Shown: positions 23,016 to 32,013, counted from the first letter of the stretch. The stretch is DNA of 33,944 bases from an uncultured Collinsella sp. (GCA_900541135.1 UQIG01000023.1:1-33944), one strand, 5' to 3'. Notes: generated by a model from the sequence alone, not told the origin. Program-made: numbers and translations.

Positions 23016-24374
23016 CTACTCGTTCTTGGGCGCGGGGTGCTTGCAGATCACACTCATGTAGATCATGCCAAGTACGGCCGCGGTGACAGAGCCGGCGAGA
23101 ATAGCGGCCTTGGCAGCCAGAACCTCAAACTGGGCCGTCGGGAAGGCGAGGCCGCTGATGAGAATCGACATGGTAAAGCCGATACCGCCCAGAATGCCCA
23201 CGCCGGCAATCATATGCCAGTTGACATTGTGCGGCAGCTCGCAGGCCTTGAGCTTGACCAAGGCGAACGTCATGCCAAAGATACCGATCGGCTTACCCAG
23301 CAGCATGCCAAAGTACACGCCGAGCGTCACCGGGTCGGTGAGCAGCGTGCTCATGTCCACGCCCACTAGGCGAACCTGTGCGTTGACGAACGCAAAGATC
23401 GGCAGGATCACAAAGTTGACCGGCGTGGAGATCAGGCGCTCCATGCGGATGAGCGGCGGGGTCACGCGGTGCATGACGCGCTCGACTTTGGTGGTCGAGA
23501 CGGTAAAGTCATGCTGGCCCAGGATGTGCGCCTCGTCGTCGTAGCGGTCATCGAGCAGCGGCAAGCACTCGCCCAGCCAATCGGTGAGGCTATCAAGCTT
23601 AACACCGCACTTGGCCGGGATGGTGAAGGCCAGGATGACGCCAGCAAGCGTAGCGTGCACGCCGCTCTTGAACATGCAGAACCACAACAGCAGGCCCAGT
23701 ACCGAATACGGGGCAAGGCGGTAATGCTGCGTCTTGTTGAGCCACACGAGCGCACAGGTCACAAGCGCGGCGGCGCCCAACCAAAACGGATTGGGGCTCT
23801 GACCGTAGAAGATGGCGATGGCGGCGATGGAGATGAGGTCGTCAGCGATGGCGAGCGTCGAGAAGAACACGCGCACGCCGTTGGGCACGCGGTTGCCCAA
23901 AAGCGACAGCACGCCCAGCGCAAAGGCAATATCGGTTGCCATGGGAATGGCCCAGCCGTTGTGCGCGCCGGCATGGTTAAAGATCAGATAGATGCAGGCG
24001 GGAACGACGACGCCGCCCACGGCCGCCAGCATGGGAAGCATAGCCTGGCGCGGGTTCTTGAGCTCGCCAACTGTCATCTCGTACTTAAGCTCAATGCCTA
24101 CCAGCAAAAAGAAGATTGCCATGAGGAAGTCGTTGACGAAAAGCTCGACGGTGAGGCCAGCCGTAAGGTTGCCCAGACCCACATACAGCGGGGTCTCCAA
24201 AAAGTGGTGGATGGCCTCGTAAGCATCGGTGTTGGCGCAAATGACGGCGGCGATGGCGGCGAAGACCATGACGGCGGCGGAAATCGTGCCGTTCTCGGCG
24301 ATGCGCTCCCAAATGTCGTGGCGCTCAAAACGCTTGCGCTCACGAACGTTAAACAGCTGCTCAGTTGCTGCCAT
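23016..24374 (-). CDS. nhaA: Na+/H+ antiporter NhaA
   Basis: NhaA exports sodium in exchange for protons and helps control pH and salt. The 452-residue protein has the family's helices with the key acidic residues: Asp in IPMATDIAFALGVLSLLG and the Asp-Asp pair in LAIADDLISIAAIAIFYG that bind Na+ or H+. A hydrophilic loop of about 70 residues (LPLLDDRYDDEAHILGQHD) sits mid-protein, longer than in E. coli NhaA (388 residues). The ATG at 24374 has AAAGGAG six bases upstream. It is probably monocistronic. Confidence 0.95.
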   Translation of the reverse strand: MAATEQLFNVRERKRFERHDIWERIAENGTISAAVMVFAAIAAVICANTDAYEAIHHFLETPLYVGLGNLTAGLTVELFVNDFLMAIFFLLVGIELKYEMTVGELKNPRQAMLPMLAAVGGVVVPACIYLIFNHAGAHNGWAIPMATDIAFALGVLSLLGNRVPNGVRVFFSTLAIADDLISIAAIAIFYGQSPNPFWLGAAALVTCALVWLNKTQHYRLAPYSVLGLLLWFCMFKSGVHATLAGVILAFTIPAKCGVKLDSLTDWLGECLPLLDDRYDDEAHILGQHDFTVSTTKVERVMHRVTPPLIRMERLISTPVNFVILPIFAFVNAQVRLVGVDMSTLLTDPVTLGVYFGMLLGKPIGIFGMTFALVKLKACELPHNVNWHMIAGVGILGGIGFTMSILISGLAFPTAQFEVLAAKAAILAGSVTAAVLGMIYMSVICKHPAPKNE

Positions 24375-24582
24375 GGGCGGCTCCTTTCACGGGAAAGCTC
24401 CCGTCTTAAAAAAGCACGGCCCGCCCAAGTGGCGGCGCCGCGCTCTAACGTATTACGCTTGCATCTAGCCTACCCTGCACGACAGGCACGCAGGCGTGGC
24501 CGAAAAGCGGAACCATAGGTTGAACATTATTTGCTCAACGGCACGGGTGCGCCTGTCCAAGAGACGACGCGACGCCGTGCAC

Positions 24583-24622
24583 AAAAAACGACCGGAGCGC
24601 GGGGCGTCCGCGATCCGGTCGT
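24583..24622 (-). terminator. Intrinsic terminator of ppaC
   Basis: On the minus strand ACGACCGGA and TCCGGTCGT pair around an inner GC-rich segment that can itself fold, and the hairpin runs into TTTTTT. It lies about 20 bases past the ppaC stop. Confidence 0.85.
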
Positions 24623-24641
24623 GGCGTTTGGTCAACTAAAC

Positions 24642-25565
24642 CTAGCAGGCGGCCATGATGGGGGCAGCGACCTGCTTCTTACGGGAGAGGACGCCCGGCA
24701 TCCAGACGCCGTCGTGCTCGTCGGCAATGCCCAGGCCCTTCTGAGCAGCCTCGGTCTCGCCCTCGAGCAGGACCTGCGAGCCCTCCTCCATGATGTCGGT
24801 GATGCACAGGACGATGCCGTCAGCACCCTTCTCGGCGGCGTAGGCGCGCATGGCCTCGCGGATCTCGTCGATCATACCGAGCGCACGGCTCTTGTCGACG
24901 GTCTCGTACTGGCCGATGAGCAGCTTCTTGCCGGCGGGCTCGAACATCTTGATGTCGTTGCCAACCATCTCGGCTGCGGTGAAGGAGCCGGACGGACGGG
25001 TGAGGAAGACCTCCATGCCAAACTTGACCGGGTCGACGCCCACCTGCTCGCCGAGCTTGGCGGCGACGGCGCGGTCGACATCGGTGGTGGTGGGGCTCTT
25101 GAGCATGAGCGTGTCGGTCATCATGGCCGAGAGCAGCAGCTTGGCCTGAACGTCGGAAAGCTCAACGCCGAGCACGCCGGCGAGCTTGGTGACGATGGTG
25201 CAGCTGGAGCCCCAGGGCAGGCAGATGTAGTGCAGCGGGCCGGCGGTCTCGAAGTCGCCGATGCGGTGGTGGTCGACGACGCCAAAGACCGTGGCGTCCT
25301 TAAGACCGGCGACGGACTGGGCAGACTCGTTGTGGTCGGTGAGGACGACGAGCTGACCGGCCTCGACGGACTCGATCACGCGGGGCTCGGCAATGCCGGC
25401 GTCGGCGAGCAGCTTGGTGGACTCGGCCGGAAGCTGACCAAGGGCGCAGGCCTCGTAGGTGTTGCCGGCATACTCAACCTGGTTGAGCAGCTGGGACAGG
25501 ACGACGGCGCTCATGATGGCGTCGTTATCGGGGTTCTGGTGACCAAAGACAAGAACGTTTGCCAT
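24642..25565 (-). CDS. ppaC: Manganese-dependent inorganic pyrophosphatase (family II)
   Basis: It hydrolyses pyrophosphate to two phosphates, pulling biosynthetic reactions forward. The 307-residue, two-domain DHH-family enzyme shows GHQNPDNDAIMSA (metal ligands His and Asp) at residues 8-20, VVDHHRIGDF (the DHH motif), and the C-terminal phosphate-binding segment SRKKQVAAP. There are no CBS regulatory inserts. The ATG at 25565 has GGAGG six bases upstream. A strong terminator follows. Confidence 0.95.
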   Translation of the reverse strand: MANVLVFGHQNPDNDAIMSAVVLSQLLNQVEYAGNTYEACALGQLPAESTKLLADAGIAEPRVIESVEAGQLVVLTDHNESAQSVAGLKDATVFGVVDHHRIGDFETAGPLHYICLPWGSSCTIVTKLAGVLGVELSDVQAKLLLSAMMTDTLMLKSPTTTDVDRAVAAKLGEQVGVDPVKFGMEVFLTRPSGSFTAAEMVGNDIKMFEPAGKKLLIGQYETVDKSRALGMIDEIREAMRAYAAEKGADGIVLCITDIMEEGSQVLLEGETEAAQKGLGIADEHDGVWMPGVLSRKKQVAAPIMAAC

Positions 25566-25700
25566 GGATATCCTCCACTTGATATGTGTACTTGGACGTA
25601 GCTATGGTAGCACGCCGATGCCGAGCCTTCGCAGACGGAAGGGCCACGGCATATTTTGGGGCGCAGGCACGGGGGCCAAGGCTGTCCCTTTTGCACCATG

Positions 25701-25731
25701 TTGGTGCAATGTAACCTGTCCCCCTTGCACC
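25701..25731 (-). repeat. Palindromic repeat family C, copy 1
   Basis: Read on the minus strand, GGTGCAAGG leads into GGGACAGGTTAC and ends ATTGCACCAA. The ends are inverted repeats. It sits three bases past the stop of the ROK kinase gene, with a further TTGCACC unit just beyond. A near copy lies at 32014-32044. Confidence 0.7.
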
Positions 25732-25733
25732 AG

Positions 25734-26687
25734 CTATTTACCGGCAGCGCGCAGGGCTACGTAGGCGGCACCGATGATGCCGGCGTCGTTTCCGAGCGAA
25801 GCGACCTTAATGGGCGTCTCGCGCGAGGCAGAAAGCGCGTACTGCTTAAAGTGCTCGCGAACCTTGTCGAGGTAGACATCGGCCGAGGCGGAGGCGCCGC
25901 CGCCGATGAGGAACATCTCGGGGTCGACCACGTTGGCGATAAGTGCCAGGGCGCGACCGAGATAGTCGGCCATGGTATCGGCCGCGGCCAGCGCGAGCTT
26001 GTCGCCCTCGCGGCAGGCCTGGAACACGTCCTTGGAATCGGAGGGGCCGGTGAGCTCGATGGGCTCGACGCCAGCCTTCTTGCACTCGGCAAGGTAGTTG
26101 CTCACCACACCGGTGGCGCTGGAATACTGCTCCAGGTGGCCATGGCCGCCGCAGCCGCAGGTGCGCTCCTCAGCCGGATTCAGGCACATGTGGCCGATCT
26201 CGCCGCCGGCACCCACAACGCCCGACACCACGTCGCCGTTGACGATAACGCCGCCGCCCACGCCGGTACCGATGGTGACCATCACCACGTTCTGCACGCC
26301 CTTGGCAGAGCCGAGCCAGGCCTCGCCCATGGCGGCGGCGTTGGCATCGTTCTCGTACTTAACGACCGCGTCGGGGCAGTGCTCCTGAATGGCGACTCTC
26401 AGCTCAGGCAGGTTAATGGCAATGTTGGCCTTGACCTTGGCATCGCCCGATGCCGGGATGGGGCACGGAACGGCCAGGCCAATACCCGCCACAAAGGCGC
26501 GCGGAATCTGGGCCTTGGCGACCACCTGGTCGATAGCCTCGGTCACCGCGGCAAAGCCCGCGGCGTCAACGATGGGAGGCGTGGGCACGCTGGCCTTGGC
26601 CAGCAGGTTGCCGTCCTCGTCGAACAGGCCCTCCTTAACCGAAGTGCCGCCGACGTCGATGCCGATGTAATACTGCTTAGGTTCCAT
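25734..26687 (-). CDS. ROK family sugar kinase, glucokinase-like
   Basis: ROK enzymes phosphorylate glucose or related hexoses with ATP. From ATG 26687 it has 317 residues (the upstream in-frame start at 26753 would add a Cys/Arg stretch unlike the family). The phosphate loop GIDVGGTSVKEG lies at about residues 9-20. The sugar-binding NDANAAAMGE segment, the GTGVGGG motif and the structural zinc loop CGCGGHGHLEQY are all present. Absence of an N-terminal helix-turn-helix makes it a kinase rather than a repressor. It is divergent from the GntR regulator across a 282-bp AT-rich spacer. Glucose is the likely but unproven substrate. Confidence 0.88.
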   Translation of the reverse strand: MEPKQYYIGIDVGGTSVKEGLFDEDGNLLAKASVPTPPIVDAAGFAAVTEAIDQVVAKAQIPRAFVAGIGLAVPCPIPASGDAKVKANIAINLPELRVAIQEHCPDAVVKYENDANAAAMGEAWLGSAKGVQNVVMVTIGTGVGGGVIVNGDVVSGVVGAGGEIGHMCLNPAEERTCGCGGHGHLEQYSSATGVVSNYLAECKKAGVEPIELTGPSDSKDVFQACREGDKLALAAADTMADYLGRALALIANVVDPEMFLIGGGASASADVYLDKVREHFKQYALSASRETPIKVASLGNDAGIIGAAYVALRAAGK

Positions 26688-26749
26688 GGGAGCCCGCCTT
26701 TCTCGTTTAAACATTGCCTGTATGGTACCGCTCCCAAGGCAAAAACCTA

Positions 26750-26774
26750 CCAAAAAGGGACAGGTTTGTTTTGG
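26750..26774 (+). repeat. Possible diverged member of repeat family C
   Basis: Arms CCAAAA and TTTTGG flank AGGGACAGGTTTG, the same GGGACAGGTT core as in copies 1 and 2, but the GGTGCAA arms are missing. Confidence 0.35.
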
Positions 26775-26837
26775 CAGGTTTTATCTGGGAAAACGCGAAT
26801 GGCCGCTTAACACGACATTACTCAGATGTTTATCTAT

Positions 26838-26851
26838 TTAGAGCGCTCTAA
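26838..26851. promoter_or_regulatory. Perfect 14-bp palindrome, candidate operator
   Basis: TTAGAGCGCTCTAA lies in the AT-rich spacer between the divergent ROK kinase and GntR genes. A transcription-factor site is inferred from the symmetry and position only. Confidence 0.4.
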
Positions 26852-26921
26852 TTTATATGCAAAGCGACTTTTAATTTTATCTTTCTCGAACTTTTCAATA
26901 ACTCAATAGAGATACTTAGGT

Positions 26922-26949
26922 GTTGACTATACTTTCTTTTATACTCAAC
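26922..26949 (+). promoter_or_regulatory. Candidate GntR operator or promoter region
   Basis: GTTGA and TCAAC flank two TATACT boxes 12 bases apart, about 20 bases before the regulator's ATG. The TATACT boxes could be -10 elements and the outer inverted repeat an autoregulatory site; I see no -35 box at normal spacing. Confidence 0.35.
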
Positions 26950-26969
26950 CAAGTTGGAAAGGAGGTTCC

Positions 26970-27689
26970 ATGATTCCCAAATACGAAGCGATAGCTGCAG
27001 ATATTCGTCGCACTATCGAGGATGGCGCTCTTAAACCGGGCGACAAGCTTCCTACCGTCGTTGAGTTCTGCAAGCTCTATAACGTTTCCAAAATCACCGT
27101 CAAACGAGCTATTGAACAAATCACCGAAGAAGGTCTTATTACCAGCCGGCGTGGATCGGGTACCTACGTTAAGGACACGGCGGGGCTTCCCGGCCAGGCG
27201 TTTTTCCAGGGCAAAAACGACCGTACCCAGGGTTTTTCGTATGAGCATCGCGGGGAGAAGGTGACCTCGGTGGTCTACGATTTCTCGATCGTTAATCCAC
27301 CAGCGGACATCGCAGCCCAGCTGGGAATTGCCGAGGATGACTTTGCCTATCACGTCGTGCGCGCGCGTCAGGCCGATGAGAAGCCCATCGTTATCGAGTA
27401 CACCTACATGCCCCTCGAGCTGATTCCAGGGCTGAAAAAGAAGGACCTGTACGGATCGGTCTACCGCTTCATCCGCGAGCAATGTGGGCTGAAGATTTCG
27501 AGCTTCCACCGTACCATTCGCGCCGTGGCAGCAACCGAGGAAGAAGCCGAGCGTCTGGACACCAAACTTGGCTCTCCCCTGCTCGAGCTCACCCAGATTG
27601 GTTTTTTGGACAGCGGCGCCACCTTTGAGTATTCGGTCTCGCGCAACGTTGGCGACCGCTTTGAGCTGCACAACGTAACGTTGGCATAG
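26970..27689 (+). CDS. GntR family transcriptional regulator, HutC/UTRA type
   Basis: It is a ligand-responsive DNA-binding regulator. Residues 1-72 are the winged helix (IPKYEAIAADIRRTI, then SKITVKRAIEQITEEGLI and RRGSGTYV). Residues about 95-235 are the UTRA effector domain, which in relatives senses sugar phosphates or amino-acid-related ligands (VVRARQADEKPIVIEYTYMP). The 239-residue length is typical. AAAGGAGG lies six bases before the ATG. It is 74 bases upstream of manA on the same strand, and a role in mannose or hexosamine metabolism is inferred from that. Confidence 0.92.
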   Translation: MIPKYEAIAADIRRTIEDGALKPGDKLPTVVEFCKLYNVSKITVKRAIEQITEEGLITSRRGSGTYVKDTAGLPGQAFFQGKNDRTQGFSYEHRGEKVTSVVYDFSIVNPPADIAAQLGIAEDDFAYHVVRARQADEKPIVIEYTYMPLELIPGLKKKDLYGSVYRFIREQCGLKISSFHRTIRAVAATEEEAERLDTKLGSPLLELTQIGFLDSGATFEYSVSRNVGDRFELHNVTLA

Positions 27690-27763
27690 GTTTTTATAGT
27701 CACGCGGGCGCTCGTTTTGAGCTGTTTTGTGCAACGCCCGCGCAACATGATGGGGGTATGAAT

Positions 27764-28696
27764 ATGTCCGATTTGATTAAACTGACGCCGATCTTCCACG
27801 AGAAAATCTGGGGTGGCCGCCAGCTCGAAACCGTATTTGGTTACGACATTCCCGAAGGTCCCATCGGTGAGTGCTGGGCCATCTCGGCCCATCCCAACGG
27901 TGACTGCCAGATTGCGGAGGGCCCGTATGCAGGCCACACGCTTTCATGGCTGTGGGCCGAGCACCGCGAGCTCTTTGGCAATTGCGAGGGCAAGGAGTTC
28001 CCGCTGCTCATTAAGATTCTGGATGCCAAGGACGACCTTTCAATCCAGATTCATCCCAACGACGAGTACGCCGCCGAGCACGAGAACGGCAGCCTGGGCA
28101 AAACCGAGTGCTGGTATGTACTGGACTGCGAGCCCGGTGCCACGATCATCGTCGGCCAGCGCGCGCATGACCGCGCCGAGGCTGCACAGATGATCGAGGA
28201 GGGCCGTTGGGACGAGATGCTCAACGTGCTGCCGATTCACAAGGGAGACTTTTTCCAGATCGACTCCGGTACCGTGCATGCCATCAAGACCGGCACGCTC
28301 ATTTTGGAGACGCAGCAGTCGAGTGACGTGACGTATCGCCTGTACGACTACGACCGTCCCGGCACCGACGGCAAGCTGCGCCCGCTGCACATTGAGCAGA
28401 GCCTCGACTGCATCGACTTTGATGCTCAGGCTCCGACCGACGGCACGGTGACCGCGCCCGAGATGGACGGCGTGACCGAGCTCGAGTCTAACTCCTGCTA
28501 CACCGTCGATCGCGTGCGCGTCGACGGCAGCAAGACCCTCGACCAGCGCTGGCCTTTCATGTGCCTGTCAGTCATCGACGGCGAAGGCACCATCTGCGGC
28601 GACCCCGTCCACAAGGGAAGCCACCTGCTGGCCCCCAGCACCGTCAGCTCCATCGACCTCGAAGGCAAGATGGAACTGATCATCAGCCACCTCTAG
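27764..28696 (+). CDS. manA: Mannose-6-phosphate isomerase, class I
   Basis: It interconverts mannose-6-phosphate and fructose-6-phosphate in the cytosol. From ATG 27764 (GGGGG seven bases upstream; ATG 27758 lies too close to it) it has 310 residues. It has the phosphomannose isomerase N-terminal signature (PIFHEKIWGGRQL), the zinc ligands in IQIHPNDEYA and KTECWYVLD, and the catalytic-pocket segment DSGTVHAIKTG. The fold is a cupin. It follows the GntR regulator and is followed by a hairpin and a long palindromic spacer. Confidence 0.94.
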   Translation: MSDLIKLTPIFHEKIWGGRQLETVFGYDIPEGPIGECWAISAHPNGDCQIAEGPYAGHTLSWLWAEHRELFGNCEGKEFPLLIKILDAKDDLSIQIHPNDEYAAEHENGSLGKTECWYVLDCEPGATIIVGQRAHDRAEAAQMIEEGRWDEMLNVLPIHKGDFFQIDSGTVHAIKTGTLILETQQSSDVTYRLYDYDRPGTDGKLRPLHIEQSLDCIDFDAQAPTDGTVTAPEMDGVTELESNSCYTVDRVRVDGSKTLDQRWPFMCLSVIDGEGTICGDPVHKGSHLLAPSTVSSIDLEGKMELIISHL

Positions 28697-28722
28697 GTCA
28701 CAACAACAACCAAAACGAAACA

Positions 28723-28755
28723 AGGGGCTCCCCCGTTCATCAACGGAGGAGCCCC
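28723..28755 (+). terminator. Hairpin after manA
   Basis: GGGGCTCC, then a one-base bulge, CCGTT, a CATC loop, AACGG, another bulge and GGAGCCCC make a stem of about 13 bp starting 26 bases after the stop. No T-run follows. Confidence 0.55.
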
Positions 28756-28840
28756 TACTCGTATCTACATATCAGCCCACCCGGTTCTCCAAATCAAAAA
28801 GCGGACGAGCGGAGCGGCGTTCGCAAGCAACGTTACCCAA

Positions 28841-28970
28841 GGACCTGGGCGGGCGTATGGGACAACATCGATCGCGAGTTCCGCACGCAAAGGAGAGCAC
28901 TTAATGTGCTCTCCGTCTTGCGCAGGACTGCCCGAGCAGGCGATGTTGCCCCATACGCCCGCCCGGGTCC
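28841..28970. repeat. 130-nt nested long inverted repeat
   Basis: The outer 30-base arms (GGACCTGGGCGGGCGTATGG through AACATCG, and CGATGTTG through CCCGGGTCC) match in 28 of 30 positions. Inside are partly complementary segments around GAGTTCC and AGGACT, and a perfect 9-bp hairpin GGAGAGCAC / GTGCTCTCC with a TTAAT loop (28892-28914). The whole folds as one rod in the gap between the convergent manA and pcrA genes, ending eight bases before the pcrA stop. It could be a bidirectional terminator, a structured RNA or a small palindromic element. Confidence 0.8.
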
Positions 28971-28977
28971 GCCGGGA

Positions 28978-31872
28978 TTACGACAGCTTGACAATTGGAG
29001 CAAAGCCCTTCATAAGCTTTTTGGTCTGGCCGGTCTTTTCGAATTGAACCTCGATCATGTCTCCGGCGACCGAGATCACGGTACCCGTGCCAAAGGTCTT
29101 GTGGCTCACGGTATCGCCCGCGGCAAAGTCCTGCGATGCACTGGCGCGATCGACCTTGCGCTCCACCGTCGGCGACACCTTAGACGACGGCTTTTTGGCT
29201 CGCGGCGCGCCCGAGCCAAAGGTCGAGGCAACACGGCCGGCGTCGGGTGAGACCCCACGATGGCGCTCGGTCCCGTAGCTGCTGCCACCAAAGAAATCGT
29301 CAAAGCTCGATCCGCCGCGCGAACCGGAACCGCCGGTCGAACGCGTATGCGAGCCAAACACCTTGCCGCCATACATATCCGAGCCCATGCCCGAGCCAAA
29401 GGTGCCGTGACGGTCGCCGCGCTTCTCCCAGCCCGTGCCTTCAAAACCGGCAGAACCGATACCGCTAAACTCGATATCCTCAAACGGAATCTCGTTGAGG
29501 AAGCGCGAACGCGGGTTGGCAGAGGTCGAGCCGTAGGTGCGACGCGTAGCCGCATAGGTCAAGAACAGGCGCTTACGGGCGCGCGTGATGGCGACGTAGG
29601 CCAGGCGACGTTCCTCCTCGAGCTTACCCGGGTCATCGCTGCCGCCAAAGTCGTGCACGTGTGGGAAGATACCCTCCTCCATGCCGGCCACGAACACCGC
29701 CGGGAACTCCAGGCCCTTGGCGGAGTGGATGGTCATCATGGTGATGGCATGCGTCTCGCCGGCCAGGGAATCCAAGTCGGAGCGCAGGGCCAGCCACTCC
29801 ATGAGTGCCGGCAGCGCCTTACAGGTGAGCGGACCGTAGGTGCGCTCGATCTCGTCGGCATGCACGGCACCCGCCGGTATCTCCGTCGGCGCGGCATACG
29901 CGTTGCCCGCGATGGCGGCGGCCAGGGCATCCTGCGGCGAGAGCGCCGGGGCGGCCAGGCTATCGAGCGGATTGGCGCCCGCGGCGTCACGGGCGCCGAC
30001 AAGCGCCTCAAACGAGGATGCCGGGGCGGACGGCCCCGGCTCGGGCGCGGGCGCACTCACCACGACGGACTCGGGCTCGGCAGGCACATCGGCAACACCG
30101 GCAGCGCGCAGCTCTTCCAAGCTCTCGAGCGTACCTTCGATATCCTCGTGCGTCTCCTCAAATTCGGCGGCGACGCCCAGGAATTCCTGGATGTTCTCGG
30201 CGCGGCTCTCGGACTCCATGGTGCCCTCGGCGCGGAAAGCCTGCAGCAGGCCCGTCTTATCAACGATCATCTCGACGACGTCCTTGAGCTCGCCGTCCAT
30301 GCGGCGACCCTCGCGCACCAGCGCCACAAAGCTCGACAGGCCGTTGCGCACCTTGGCGCTAAACATGCCCGTCTCGGCTGTTGCGATCTCGCAGGCTTGG
30401 AAGAACGAGCAACGGTTGTCGCGCGCCAGCTGCTCAATCTTTTGGATCGAGGTGGAGCCGATGCCGCGGCGCGGCGTGTTGATGACGCGCTTGACGCTCA
30501 TCTCGTCGGCCGGGTTCACGATCATCTTGAGGTAGGCCATGACGTCACGAATCTCGGCACGGTCGAAGAATCGCGTGCCGCCCACGATCTTGTAGGGCAC
30601 GCCCGCGCGCAGGAACATATCTTCGAGAATACGCGACTGGGCGTTGGTACGGTAGAACACGGCGATGTCGTCGTAACTCGTGCCTTTGGCATGCAGCTTC
30701 TCGATCTCACCGGCAATCCAGCGGCCCTCGTCGCGCTCATCGCTCGCCTGGAAGGCCTGAATCTTCTCGCCATCGCCCTCGGCCGTAAACAGGCGCTTGT
30801 CCTTGCGCTGAGAGTTGTGGCGCACCACGGCGTTGGCGGCGCTCAGGATATGGCCCGTAGAGCGGTAGTTCTGCTCGAGCTTGACCGTCTTGCAGTTTTT
30901 AAAGTCCTTCTCAAAGTCCAGGATGTTGGTGATGTCGGCGCCGCGCCAGCTATAAATGGACTGGTCATCGTCGCCTACGACCATGAGGTTTTGGTACTTG
31001 GCGGCCAGCAGGTTAGCGATTTCGTACTGGACGTGGTTGGTGTCCTGATACTCGTCGACGCTAATGTAGCGGAAGCGTTCCTGGTACTTGTCGAGCACCT
31101 CGGGGCGGGTGCGCAGCAGCTCGAGCGCGCGCACGAGCAGGTCGTCGAAGTCCATCGCATTGGCGGCGCGCAGGCGGCGCTCCAGCTCCAAGTAGACCTG
31201 TGCGGCCTTTTTATCGTTGGGGCTATCGGCGGACTTGAGCATGTCCTCGGGACCGATCATGGCGTTTTTGGCCGAGCTAATCTTGCTGCGGATCATGTTG
31301 ATGGGGAACTGCTTTTGCTCGATGCCGAGCGCCTGCATAATGTCACGCACCATGCGCTTTGAGTCATCGTCATCGTAGATGGTGAACTGACCGGTGTAGC
31401 CCAGCAGGTCAGCGTCCTCGCGCAGCATGCGCACGCACATGGCATGGAAGGTGCACACCCACATGCCGCGGGTGCCGCTGGGGATGAGCGCCGCCAGACG
31501 CTCGCGCATCTCGGCCGCGGCCTTGTTGGTAAACGTGATGGCGAGGATCTGCCAGGGCTTAACGCCCAGGTCGCCGAGCATATGTGCGATGCGGAAGGTC
31601 AAGACGCGGGTCTTGCCCGAGCCGGCGCCGGCGAGCACCAGCAGCGGGCCCTCGGTGGTCAGGACCGCCTCGCGCTGGGCGGGATTAAGGCTGTCGATGT
31701 CGACGAGCGGCTTGGCGGGTTTGGGTGCCGGCGCGGGAGCGTCATAGATGTCAAGCGGGACGAGCTCGGGCTCCGGCACTGCAGGGGCGGTGCATGCATC
31801 GAGCGGCACGGGTTCCGGCGCGGGCGGCACGGGCACCGCGGCGTTCTTTTCCCAGGGCAGGGGCTGGGTCAT
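28978..31872 (-). CDS. pcrA: ATP-dependent 3'-5' DNA helicase PcrA/UvrD
   Basis: This superfamily 1A helicase acts in nucleotide excision repair and removal of protein blocks at forks. ATG 31872 (964 residues) follows GAGGAG by six bases. After a Pro/Ala-rich leader of about 55 residues come motif I (LAGAGSGKTRVL), motif II (SVDEYQDTN), motif III (GDDDQSIYSWRGAD), motif IV (LEQNYRS), motif V (TIHSAKGLEFPAVFVAG) and motif VI (VAITRARKRL). Between motifs IV and V there is an extra Ala/Pro/Glu-rich stretch of about 110 residues not found in usual PcrA (about 720-780 residues). The C-terminus has a Gly/Ser-rich linker and a Tudor-like module (DTVSHKTFGTGTVISV). Confidence 0.93.
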   Translation of the reverse strand: MTQPLPWEKNAAVPVPPAPEPVPLDACTAPAVPEPELVPLDIYDAPAPAPKPAKPLVDIDSLNPAQREAVLTTEGPLLVLAGAGSGKTRVLTFRIAHMLGDLGVKPWQILAITFTNKAAAEMRERLAALIPSGTRGMWVCTFHAMCVRMLREDADLLGYTGQFTIYDDDDSKRMVRDIMQALGIEQKQFPINMIRSKISSAKNAMIGPEDMLKSADSPNDKKAAQVYLELERRLRAANAMDFDDLLVRALELLRTRPEVLDKYQERFRYISVDEYQDTNHVQYEIANLLAAKYQNLMVVGDDDQSIYSWRGADITNILDFEKDFKNCKTVKLEQNYRSTGHILSAANAVVRHNSQRKDKRLFTAEGDGEKIQAFQASDERDEGRWIAGEIEKLHAKGTSYDDIAVFYRTNAQSRILEDMFLRAGVPYKIVGGTRFFDRAEIRDVMAYLKMIVNPADEMSVKRVINTPRRGIGSTSIQKIEQLARDNRCSFFQACEIATAETGMFSAKVRNGLSSFVALVREGRRMDGELKDVVEMIVDKTGLLQAFRAEGTMESESRAENIQEFLGVAAEFEETHEDIEGTLESLEELRAAGVADVPAEPESVVVSAPAPEPGPSAPASSFEALVGARDAAGANPLDSLAAPALSPQDALAAAIAGNAYAAPTEIPAGAVHADEIERTYGPLTCKALPALMEWLALRSDLDSLAGETHAITMMTIHSAKGLEFPAVFVAGMEEGIFPHVHDFGGSDDPGKLEEERRLAYVAITRARKRLFLTYAATRRTYGSTSANPRSRFLNEIPFEDIEFSGIGSAGFEGTGWEKRGDRHGTFGSGMGSDMYGGKVFGSHTRSTGGSGSRGGSSFDDFFGGSSYGTERHRGVSPDAGRVASTFGSGAPRAKKPSSKVSPTVERKVDRASASQDFAAGDTVSHKTFGTGTVISVAGDMIEVQFEKTGQTKKLMKGFAPIVKLS

Positions 31873-31933
31873 GGGCGACTCCTCATCTGACGGACGGCGC
31901 GCCTGCGGGCGGCGCCATAGTTTGAGCCGTACC

Positions 31934-31964
31934 AGTATACCGAGCCGCACGGACACCGACGCAA
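31934..31964 (-). promoter_or_regulatory. Possible pcrA promoter
   Basis: A TATACT -10 box and a TTGCGT -35-like box are separated by 19 bases, slightly longer than optimal, about 60 bases upstream of the helicase ATG. Confidence 0.35.
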
Positions 31965-32013
31965 ATCACACCACGACTCCGTGCGCCACCGTCAGGCCCG
32001 CCCCAGCGGATTT

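Noticed and set aside
29750..30200. PcrA insert considered as an intein
   Set aside because: It lacks the Cys/Ser start, the block B TxxH and the terminal His-Asn of inteins, and is too short and low in complexity.
29260..31362. 700-residue plus-strand open frame
   Set aside because: It is antisense to pcrA, whose helicase motifs are all intact; the frame has no recognisable domain.
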